This document shows, one piece after another, positions 54,540-61,351 of a stretch of DNA of 61,351 bases. The notes beneath the pieces are model-generated. The model made no database searches, was not told the origin of the DNA, and saw nothing but the letters and a program-made list of their open reading frames with translations. Source of the DNA: Rhodomicrobium udaipurense JA643. Lineage in GTDB: Bacteria > Pseudomonadota > Alphaproteobacteria > Rhizobiales > Rhodomicrobiaceae. The position numbers were made by a program, and so were the translations under genes. Positions within the stretch are counted from its first letter, which is position 1; the number at the start of each line of letters is the position of its first letter. The DNA lies in the NCBI RefSeq assembly GCF_000636015.1, contig NZ_JFZJ01000007.1, positions 1-61,351 on the forward strand, in the 5' to 3' direction.

Positions 54540-55348
54540 CCGACACAGGGCGGACTTCATCGATCTTTCTCGTCGGAGCGGGCCGCATGGGCGGCGCGCT
54601 TCTTCGCGGCTGGCTTCGTGCAGGATTTCCGCCCACCGCCATCGCCGTACGCGAGCCGCAACCTTCAGCGCAAATGACCGCGCTTCTTCAGGACAAGGGC
54701 ATTCCGATGCTCCCCGAAGATGAGCCGGATGTCATGGTTCTTGCGGTGAAGCCGCAGATACTGCCGGAGGTGCTGCCCGAGGTGGTCAACCATGTCGGCC
54801 CGCATACGGTGGTGCTGTCCATCGCGGCGGGACGGACGGTGTCCGGCATCGCGAGCCAGTTCCGCGAGGGCACGGCCATCGTGCGCGCCATGCCGAATCT
54901 GCCAGCCGAGGTCGGGCGCGGTGTGACCGGCGCTTTCCCGAACGCCAATGTGACGGATGCCCAGCGCGATCTGTGCGACAAGCTTTTGCGCGCTGTCGGC
55001 GAAGTTGTCTGGGTCGACGATGAAGGACAGCTCGACGCGGTGACCGCCGTTTCTGGCTCCGGCCCGGCCTATGTCTTTTATCTCGCCGAGTGCCTTGCGC
55101 ATGCCGCCGAGGAAGCCGGGCTTCCGAGCGATATGGCAATGAAGCTCGCGCGCGCCACGGTTGAAGGCGCGGGGGAACTCATGCACCGCTCGCCGCTCGA
55201 AGCCGCGAAACTGCGCGAGAATGTCACCTCGCCCGGCGGCACCACCGCCGCCGCGCTCGCGGTCCTTTCGCAAGACGAGGGGCTCAAGTCACTCATGCGC
55301 GAGGCCATCGCAGCCGCAGCGCGGCGCTCACGCGAACTATCGCAGTAG
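54536..55348 (+). CDS. proC: Pyrroline-5-carboxylate reductase
   Basis: The 270-aa enzyme makes proline from pyrroline-5-carboxylate with NAD(P)H. The Rossmann motif is IFLVGAGRMGGALLRGWL (about 8-25). AVKPQILPEVL, RAMPNLPAEVGRGVTG and the C-terminal signature DAVTAVSGSGPAYVFYLAEC and LREMVTSPGGTT-like LRENVTSPGGTTAAAL are present. It starts with GTG, overlapping the ybjN stop by 4 bases. A GGGCGGC/GCCGCCC hairpin at 55387-55404 lies 38 bases after the stop. Confidence 0.96.
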   Translation: MTDTGRTSSIFLVGAGRMGGALLRGWLRAGFPPTAIAVREPQPSAQMTALLQDKGIPMLPEDEPDVMVLAVKPQILPEVLPEVVNHVGPHTVVLSIAAGRTVSGIASQFREGTAIVRAMPNLPAEVGRGVTGAFPNANVTDAQRDLCDKLLRAVGEVVWVDDEGQLDAVTAVSGSGPAYVFYLAECLAHAAEEAGLPSDMAMKLARATVEGAGELMHRSPLEAAKLRENVTSPGGTTAAALAVLSQDEGLKSLMREAIAAAARRSRELSQ

Positions 55349-55386
55349 AGCCGCGGGCTTTCACGTACAATTGCGGGCTATCGAAT

Positions 55387-55406
55387 GGGCGGCGGAAGCC
55401 GCCCTT
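55387..55406 (+). terminator. Possible terminator after proC
   Basis: A 7-bp stem GGGCGGC/GCCGCCC with a GGAA tetraloop, followed by only two T. The stem is strong but the tail weak. Confidence 0.4.
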
Positions 55407-55522
55407 ATGTTGCGCCCTGTGCATCTGATGACCTCTCCTGCTGCCCGTCATCACAAAAGCGTGCGTAGAACAAAAGAGCGCATGGCTTCAGGTTCCGGCA
55501 TCGAACGCAACGGATCGGCACC

Positions 55523-56032
55523 ATGAAAAGACACCTCCTGGCGGCAGGCGCGCTCGCGCTTTCGGGCGTCGCCGCAGCTTCCGCGCACTCCTATTTGCAA
55601 AACGGCATCTCGATCCTGCATCCGTGGGCACGGCCGACCGCCGAAGCCGCGAAGACCGGCGCTGTGTACCTCTCGCTCAGCAACAGGGGCGATGCCGCCG
55701 ACACCCTCGTTTCCGCCTCCACGCCAGTCGCGGCCAAGGCCGAGATCCACGAGCACGTCGAGGAGAACGGCGTTCTCAAGATGCGCGCCGTGCCGGGCGG
55801 TCTGAAGCTCGCAACCGGCGCTTCCGCCGAATTCAAGCCGGGCGGTCTTCACATCATGCTTTTCGGCCTGAAGCAGCGGCTTGAGGAAGGCACGTCCTTC
55901 CCCCTCACGCTGGTTTTCGACAAGGCCGGCCCGATGGCTCTTGAGGTGAGGGTCCAGCGCGGCCAGAGCGGAGATGCGGTGCCCGCCAATGCGTCTGGTT
56001 CCCACGGCGCGCATCAATCGGGGGATCACTAA
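55523..56032 (+). CDS. PCu(A)C-type periplasmic copper chaperone
   Basis: The 169-aa protein has a signal peptide (MKRHLLAAGALALSGVAAAS, cleavage near residue 21) and the PCu(A)C copper site. The first His lies in AEIHEHVEENGVLKM, with ten residues between His and the final Met, and the second half is GGLHIMLFGL. These give the H-x10-M...H-x-M ligand set for Cu(I). A His-rich tail (SGSHGAHQSGDH) may bind extra copper. Such proteins deliver Cu to the CuA or CuB site of cytochrome c oxidase. A hairpin terminator separates it from the SOD gene. Confidence 0.93.
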   Translation: MKRHLLAAGALALSGVAAASAHSYLQNGISILHPWARPTAEAAKTGAVYLSLSNRGDAADTLVSASTPVAAKAEIHEHVEENGVLKMRAVPGGLKLATGASAEFKPGGLHIMLFGLKQRLEEGTSFPLTLVFDKAGPMALEVRVQRGQSGDAVPANASGSHGAHQSGDH

Positions 56033-56112
56033 AGCCACTGACGTGTTGATAAGTTTGCGCAGCATAGGCGAAGGCAAAGCGTCTGCGGCTTTTCATCAGG
56101 CAGCTTGAAACG

Positions 56113-56140
56113 AAGCCGCAGGCGCTATCCTGCGGCTTTT
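56113..56140 (+). terminator. Rho-independent terminator between the copper chaperone and SOD genes
   Basis: A 10-bp stem AAGCCGCAGG/CCTGCGGCTT with a CGCTAT loop, ending in four T. It stops 20 bases before the SOD ATG, so it lies between chaperone and SOD and could also act as an attenuator in the SOD leader. Confidence 0.7.
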
Positions 56141-56159
56141 CCATTCAGGGAGATTTCGA

Positions 56160-56861
56160 ATGCCCTCCGAAGTAACGGGAAACATGTTGAAAGCAGGCGC
56201 GGCGATGCTCGGCTTTCATCTCGACCGGGAAGGGGGAACCTTCTCCCTTCCGCCGCTTCCGTACGACTACAACAAGAACGAGCCTGCCATCGATGGCGAA
56301 ACCATGCGGCTTCATCACGACCGCCATCACGCGTCCTATGTGCAGAAGTTCAAGGCGGCGGCGTCCAAGGGCGGTGCGTGGACGAAGAAGCCGCTGCATG
56401 AGATCTTGGCGTCGCTGCCTTCGGTGCCTGAATCGGTACGCGCGGCGGTTCGGACGAATGCAGGCGGCCATGCCAATCACACCATGTTCTGGCAGATCAT
56501 GGGCGGCGACGGCGGCAAGCCGACCGGCGAACTGGCGGTAGCCATCGCGCGCGATTTCGGCAGCTTCGAAAATCTTCAGACTGCGTTCAACAACGCGGGC
56601 GCGAGCCACACCGGTTCGGGCTGGGTTTTCGTCACCGTTGACGGGGACGGCAAGCTCGGCCTGACGACGAAGCCGAATCAGGACACGCCCTTGATGGATG
56701 GCGAGCGCGTGCTGTTCGGCAATGATGTGTGGGAACACGCCTATTACCTGAAATACAATGATCGCCGCGCCGATTATCTGCGCGCGTGGTGGTCCGTACT
56801 CGATTGGGACAAGATCGCCGAGCGCTACGAGGCGGCGAAGCGCGGCGCGCTTACCGTTTGA
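56160..56861 (+). CDS. Superoxide dismutase, Fe/Mn family
   Basis: The 233-aa enzyme converts superoxide to hydrogen peroxide and oxygen. The four metal ligands are visible: His52 (in LHHDRHHASYV), His107 (GGHANHTMFW), and Asp189 and His193 (DVWEHAYY). GGHANH and the surrounding residues lean towards the Mn or cambialistic type, but metal use cannot be fixed. A 28-residue N-terminal extension precedes the usual PLPYDYN start; it is short and not a clear signal peptide. GGGAGATTTCGA gives the ribosome-binding site. Confidence 0.96.
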   Translation: MPSEVTGNMLKAGAAMLGFHLDREGGTFSLPPLPYDYNKNEPAIDGETMRLHHDRHHASYVQKFKAAASKGGAWTKKPLHEILASLPSVPESVRAAVRTNAGGHANHTMFWQIMGGDGGKPTGELAVAIARDFGSFENLQTAFNNAGASHTGSGWVFVTVDGDGKLGLTTKPNQDTPLMDGERVLFGNDVWEHAYYLKYNDRRADYLRAWWSVLDWDKIAERYEAAKRGALTV

Positions 56862-57159
56862 CGCCGCACGGAAAGAGGGAGCATGATCTGATCGCACAAC
56901 CGGCAAACACTTTTGCGGTTCATGCTCTGACGCTGGCCGGTGCGTCGGCTTCCCTGTACAACGCAACTGTGGAAGTCTTGGTTGCGCCGATTTGGAAGAC
57001 GCGCGTGAGCGGGCGAAATCTGGCACAATCCGAATCGGGGTCGACGCTTGTGTAAAGAGCGATTTCGCCCGTGCCCCTTGCAAGCCTTCTTTTAGATCGA
57101 TACGTCAAGCTCGAAGCACGGCGCGCGTTCTTCGTACTCCTGATCAAAGAGGAATCGTT

Positions 57160-60100
57160 TTGGGCCGCCTCCTGGCAACATTCGCGACGTTTCTGGTGCT
57201 GCTCATCGGCGCGGCCTTCACCGTGCCCGCTTTTCTGGACTGGAATGCACTTCGGCCGGACATCGAGGAGGCGGCATCGACGCTGTTCGGCCAGAAGATC
57301 CGGATCGTCGGCGATATCGACATCGCACTCCTGCCCGAGCCGCATGTGCGCGCCGCGAAGATTGCGACCGATCCCGCGCCGGGCGACAAGCTCGCGCTGA
57401 GCGCCGAAGCGCTCGATCTCTCGCTTTCCCTTCAAGGGCTGATCGGCGGCCATGTCGAGGCGAGCCGCCTGAAGCTTGTGCGGCCGGTGGTCATCGTTCA
57501 GGCGGCGCGGCGCGGTGCCAGCGGTGCGGGCGCAAGCACGGCGGGCCTCGGGTTGCCCTTCACGGCAGATGTCCGCTCGCTCGAAGTCGAGGGCGGCCGC
57601 TTCACATTTGTGCCCGAGCACGGCGCACCCCTCACACTTTCCGGCATTGACGGGAAGGTCACCGCGCCAACGCGCGGCGCGCCGTATCGGGCAAATATCA
57701 AGGCCACCTTCGACGACCGCCGCTTCGATCTGAGACTCATGGCCCAGCTCGCGCAAGACGCCGGTATCAAGCTTTCCGGCAGCGCGACCGACCTTTCCAG
57801 CAAGACGGTCTTGCATGCGGACGGCGTGCTCCGCGCGAGCTTCTCGCCGACTTTCGAGGGGGCGCTGACGCTGAACGCGCCGAAGACGGCGGGGCTTGGC
57901 GCGCCTTTGGATGTGCAGGCCAGCGCCCGCGCTAAAGTCGATCTCGATAGCGCCGCGCTTTCCGATCTCGTGCTGACGCTCGACGGCGCGAACCGCCCGC
58001 AGATTCTCGCAGGCCGCGCGAAGATCCCCTTCGCCGGGAACGCACCCGCCGCAATTTCCCTTCAGGCTAAATCGCTCGATGCGGATTCGTTGCTCGCGAA
58101 AGCGAGCCCCGCCGCCGGATGGGCCGTCACCACGCAGAAGCGCTGGGACGATACCCGCGCCGTGGCTGACCGCCTGCTCTGGCTTTATCCCGAAACGCCG
58201 GTTCGCCTCGATCTCGCGGCTGAGCATGTGCAACTGAAGGACGACTTCATCGACGGCGTGAAGCTCGAAGGGGCGCGCGACGGCAACGTCTGGACGTTCT
58301 CGAACGCCGGGGCAAAGCTTCCCGGCGATACGGCGCTCGCCTTTACCGGCACGCTCGCGCGCGACAGCGGCAAGCCGGAACTCGCGGGCAGGCTCTCCGT
58401 CGATGCGCGGCACCTCGTGCGGCTCAATCGCTGGATGGCACCAGAAGCAGGCGGCAAGAATCCACTCGCGCGAGCCATCGCCTTCACCGGCGGCCTGAAG
58501 CTTTCCGAAAACGTGGCGGCGCTCGAAAACCTTACAGGAATCATCGACGGCTCTCCCTTTACCGGCGGTGTCAGGCTTGACAGCCAACCGGCGCGCCGAC
58601 TTTCGCTAACTCTTGCGGGCGACAAATTCATCCTCGCTGGCGCGGACGCAGCGCAGGACGCCGAGGCTTTCTCAACCGACGCGTTGAAATCCGCATGGCA
58701 AGGGACGCTCGCGCAGCTTGCGCCGTTCTTCGGCGAAGACCTTTCGGACATCAAGAGCGGCGACATCAGCCTCTCCGCTGGCGAGCTGCATGCAAGCGTC
58801 ATTCATGCGAAGAACCTCGCGGCGCAGATCAGGTTCAATCCGGACCTTGTCACCGTCACAAAGCTGAGCGCTGAGACGCTGGACGGCCTGTCGGTGCAAG
58901 GCGAAGGCGTGGTGCCGCTGAAAGCCGCGGCGCATGGCCGGTTCGAGGGGCGGGTCGAGGCGCGCACGCCCGAAGCGGTCGCTCAGGCAGTTGCCGCTCT
59001 CGGCATAGCGCCTGAACGGCTTGGCGCGCGAACGCGGATGATGGCGCCGGCCGTGCTCGCGATCAACTACGGCGCGGAGGCGCTGGGACAAGGCGGAGCG
59101 GGGCAGATTACCGGCACACTCGGCGATGTCCGTGTCGATGGCCGCGCGCAGATCAAGGGCAATCTCGCCGATTGGCGGACGACGCCGTTCACCGCTCAGA
59201 TCGGCGCATCGTCAGCCGATGGCAACAAGCTCCTCGCGCTTCTCTATCCGAAAGCCGCCCCGGCATCCTCATCACCGCTCTCGCCCGGCTCACTGAACCT
59301 TCGCCTCGGGGGCACATCGCAGCGCTTCGACACCTCGGGCGCGCTCAAGACGCAGCCCGTGCAAGCGCAGATCGACGGCGCAACGGTCATCAAGGAGCAA
59401 CAGCCTTCGTTCTCGGGCAAGGTCTCCGCGACGGCCCCATCGCCCGAACAATTCCTCTCGGCGTCGCTTCTGGCACTGCTCGGCGCGGACACGAAAGCGC
59501 CGTTGCGCGTTGAAGCGACCGTCACGGCGACGCCCGAACGCATCGAAGCGACCAAGCTCAAGGCCGAGTCGGGGCGGAATTCCATCAACGGCACACTGGC
59601 CGCCATCCTCGCCGAACAGCTCGGCATCGAAGCATCGTTGAGCGCCGATCAACTGTCGCTTCCGTCGCTGCTCGGTCAGTTCCTCGCGCCCCCGTCTCAC
59701 GAACCCGCGCCGACCGACCCGGCTCCGCTGTGGAGCGAGCGCCCGTTCAACAAGATAGCGTTCGAGGAAACCTCGGCCCGCATAGCCCTCGGCGTGCGGA
59801 CGCTGAAACTCAGCGACGGCTTCGCGCTTTCCGACGCGCAGGTTTCCGCCGTGCTCGACAAGGGCCGCCTCGACATCCGCAAGCTCGACGGCAAGGCGCT
59901 CGGCGGCACGTTGTCCGGTTCGCTCGTGCTCGACGCCAAAGGCCCCGCCGTCACCGCGACCGCCAACCTCTCGCTTTCCAACGCGGATCTGGCGCAGTTG
60001 CCCGCGCAGAGCATTTCGGCGCTCCTGCTGGGCCGCACATCGTTCATCATCAAGGCGTCCGGTCAGGGGCTCAGTCCGCGTGGGCTCATTTCGGTGCTCG

Positions 60101-60801
60101 GCGGCAAGGGGGCGATCGCGCTTTCGGAAGGGCAACTCGCGAAGTTGTCTCCCGCCGCCGTGCAGAAAAGCGGGGACGATATGCAGGCGGCAGCCGCACC
60201 GCTCGCGGAAGACGCCATCGCGCGTAAAGCACAGGACGCCCTTCAATCGGGCGACTTCAAATATCGCAGGCTGCGCTTCCCGCTCGTCATCCGCGATGGA
60301 ACGCTGGAAATTCCGCGTGCCTCCTTCCGCAATCTCCGCGACGGCACCGTTCGCATGCAGGCCGATCTTGACCTCGCGACGATGCAGGCCGACACCACGT
60401 GGCAGCTTGGCGTCAGTTCCGACCGCCGCAAGTGGCCGCCGGTCAAGGTCGTCATCGCGGGGCCGTTGCGCGAGCTAGGTGCCGCGCGACGGTCGGTCTC
60501 CGCCGAGGCGTTCGTCCGCGCCGTGCTGGTGCGCAAGATGGAAACCGACATCGCGCGGCTCGAAAGCCTGAGCAGGCCACAGCCCTCCCAGCCCGCCCAA
60601 GCGACCCTGCCGCAGCCGGCAGCGACGCCCGCGCAAGCGTCGTCATGGACCACCGCGCAGGAGCCCGCGCCGCGCCCTCGCCGCAAGGCGGATTCGGTCG
60701 CGGAGCAACAGCCCGTCGCGGCACCGGCGCGCCTGCCGTCCAGACAAACTGATTTCGAAAAGCGCATTCGCGATATGCTTGCGCCGCAGGGTGGACGCTG
60801 A
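57160..60801 (+). CDS. AsmA-family envelope protein
   Basis: The 1213-aa protein has an N-terminal membrane anchor (MGRLLATFATFLVLLIGAAF, residues 1-20) and the AsmA start VPAFLDWNALRPDIEEAAST, then IRIVGDIDIALLPEPHVRAA. A long periplasmic beta-rich body follows. The AsmA C-terminal domain (ALGGTLSGSLVLDAKGPAVT, then VLGGKGAIALSEGQLAKL) lies near 930-1060, and a Pro/Gln-rich disordered tail ends the protein. The best start is the TTG at 57160, six bases after GAGGAA; the in-frame ATG 56 codons earlier lacks support and has no signal features. AsmA-type proteins are linked to outer-membrane lipid transport and assembly. Confidence 0.87.
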   Translation: MGRLLATFATFLVLLIGAAFTVPAFLDWNALRPDIEEAASTLFGQKIRIVGDIDIALLPEPHVRAAKIATDPAPGDKLALSAEALDLSLSLQGLIGGHVEASRLKLVRPVVIVQAARRGASGAGASTAGLGLPFTADVRSLEVEGGRFTFVPEHGAPLTLSGIDGKVTAPTRGAPYRANIKATFDDRRFDLRLMAQLAQDAGIKLSGSATDLSSKTVLHADGVLRASFSPTFEGALTLNAPKTAGLGAPLDVQASARAKVDLDSAALSDLVLTLDGANRPQILAGRAKIPFAGNAPAAISLQAKSLDADSLLAKASPAAGWAVTTQKRWDDTRAVADRLLWLYPETPVRLDLAAEHVQLKDDFIDGVKLEGARDGNVWTFSNAGAKLPGDTALAFTGTLARDSGKPELAGRLSVDARHLVRLNRWMAPEAGGKNPLARAIAFTGGLKLSENVAALENLTGIIDGSPFTGGVRLDSQPARRLSLTLAGDKFILAGADAAQDAEAFSTDALKSAWQGTLAQLAPFFGEDLSDIKSGDISLSAGELHASVIHAKNLAAQIRFNPDLVTVTKLSAETLDGLSVQGEGVVPLKAAAHGRFEGRVEARTPEAVAQAVAALGIAPERLGARTRMMAPAVLAINYGAEALGQGGAGQITGTLGDVRVDGRAQIKGNLADWRTTPFTAQIGASSADGNKLLALLYPKAAPASSSPLSPGSLNLRLGGTSQRFDTSGALKTQPVQAQIDGATVIKEQQPSFSGKVSATAPSPEQFLSASLLALLGADTKAPLRVEATVTATPERIEATKLKAESGRNSINGTLAAILAEQLGIEASLSADQLSLPSLLGQFLAPPSHEPAPTDPAPLWSERPFNKIAFEETSARIALGVRTLKLSDGFALSDAQVSAVLDKGRLDIRKLDGKALGGTLSGSLVLDAKGPAVTATANLSLSNADLAQLPAQSISALLLGRTSFIIKASGQGLSPRGLISVLGGKGAIALSEGQLAKLSPAAVQKSGDDMQAAAAPLAEDAIARKAQDALQSGDFKYRRLRFPLVIRDGTLEIPRASFRNLRDGTVRMQADLDLATMQADTTWQLGVSSDRRKWPPVKVVIAGPLRELGAARRSVSAEAFVRAVLVRKMETDIARLESLSRPQPSQPAQATLPQPAATPAQASSWTTAQEPAPRPRRKADSVAEQQPVAAPARLPSRQTDFEKRIRDMLAPQGGR

Positions 60802-61351
60802 TCCGCTATTCGAGAACCTGCGCGCGGTGCTGCCGTGGCGTGTCTCAGATAGACGCCTAGCAAATATTAGTCAGCTTTTCGAGATACGCTGACGCGAGGG
60901 AAAAGCCGCTGGCTTCCACGGATAGTCGGCATAGTCGAAAAGACGTCAAGAGGAAGCAATAATCCGCACTCTATCCGTAATACTGGTCGTGTTTCATCAA
61001 CAAGCCGTCGCCGTGCCGAAGTTCGACATCGGTCGATTTTGTCACGAGTGGCGTCAACTCTTCGCCGAGGCAGACGACGCGCACGGTCGCGTTTGAACCT
61101 GAATTCCATGCGGGTAACCTGCTTGGCATACGTGATAGGTGCGAAGCGCATGCCAAGGCGACAGGCAAGGAGAGTTTGTAAATTACGTGGTTTGCTTATC
61201 TGAAAAATCCGAAGACAAATGAAATCGCACTGGCGAAGCAATATGGACGACAACGATACTGGCAAGGCCGACCATTGGCGCCGTGAACCGCTTCCGAAAC
61301 GGTTTCAGTTTCAAGCTCATCATTGCAGAATTTTGGGTAGTTGGCGCACCC
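60802..61351. other. Terminal 550 bases with no convincing gene
   Basis: GC content drops here. On the minus strand a 65-codon frame (60971-61168) ends with VRVVCLGEELTPLVTKSTDV and a polar tail, and a 45-codon frame (61183-61320) begins MSLKLKPFRKRFTAPMVGLA. Neither has a ribosome-binding site and they are in different frames. They may be pieces of one decayed gene. On the plus strand a frame open to the window edge starts at 61243. None is strong enough to call. Confidence 0.4.

Noticed and set aside
60867..61265. 132-codon minus-strand frame at the window end
   Set aside because: Arg-rich, no motif, no start signal, and it conflicts with shorter frames in other phases.
1..61351. CRISPR arrays, tRNA or rRNA genes, insertion sequences
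   Set aside because: I found no regularly spaced repeat array, no cloverleaf with a CCA-end pattern, no rRNA-like block and no transposase frame.

Overview
The window is a high-GC alphaproteobacterial chromosome segment. The best placement is Hyphomicrobiales (Rhizobiales), possibly a Hyphomicrobiaceae/Rhodomicrobium-like budding bacterium. The support is indirect: a PopZ-type DUF2497 protein next to valS and tolC, a bactofilin, the rbfA-truB-rpsO-pnp block, a GTTC-N7-GTTC LexA-type box, and Omp25/31-like porin and DUF882 proteins. No rRNA, tRNA, CRISPR array, transposase or phage structural gene was seen. Nearly everything is vertically inherited housekeeping DNA, apart from a few AT-rich accessory patches.

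Layout. 1-0.8 kb: 3' end of sdhA with a strong terminator. 0.9-6.1 kb: a small membrane protein divergent from a two-gene RND efflux operon, with three palindromes between them. 6.2-8.4 kb, minus strand: a YafK-type L,D-transpeptidase, Dps and a NUDIX hydrolase. 8.6-12.7 kb: an MFS carrier with a tiny membrane protein, a TIGR04282-type glycosyltransferase carrying an in-frame insertion, a 203-aa membrane protein and a TIGR04283-type glycosyltransferase. 12.75-17.1 kb: a LexA-type box, an SPL-like radical SAM protein, RNase HII, a 609-aa membrane-anchored protein of unknown function and a YbjQ-like protein. 17.1-23 kb: a gene-poor gap with two tiny coupled ORFs, bactofilin, a Bcp peroxiredoxin and a YhdP-like giant protein. 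23-29.7 kb: tyrS, divergent from anmK, then rbfA-truB-rpsO-pnp. 29.7-33.4 kb: an accessory patch in which two AT-rich, broken PD-(D/E)XK-type genes flank an ABC1/UbiB kinase gene. 33.5-39.2 kb: pepF, a DUF882 protein, a REP-like repeat pair, a GlcG-like protein and a ThDP enzyme. 39.5-42.8 kb: fructose-6-phosphate aldolase/transaldolase, a XerC-type recombinase, and a ParA-like ATPase translationally coupled to a Pro-rich protein. 42.8-52.4 kb, minus strand: an outer-membrane barrel, dctA, valS, popZ-like and tolC. 52.4-60.8 kb: a decayed PLP-enzyme tail, ubiK, ybjN, proC, a PCu(A)C copper chaperone, Fe/Mn superoxide dismutase and an AsmA-family protein. The last 550 bases hold no convincing gene.

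Themes. Envelope work is prominent: RND, TolC, an Omp barrel, an L,D-transpeptidase, AnmK and two AsmA/YhdP-type proteins. Oxidative and metal stress is covered by Dps, Bcp, SOD and PCu(A)C. Cell organisation is covered by bactofilin, PopZ and an orphan ParA. The most unusual observations are the nuclease-like gene whose in-frame stop falls at the presumed catalytic Glu of its ExK motif, the 33-codon insertion in the TIGR04282 enzyme, the LexA-type box in front of the radical SAM gene, and the ParA/Pro-rich pair.
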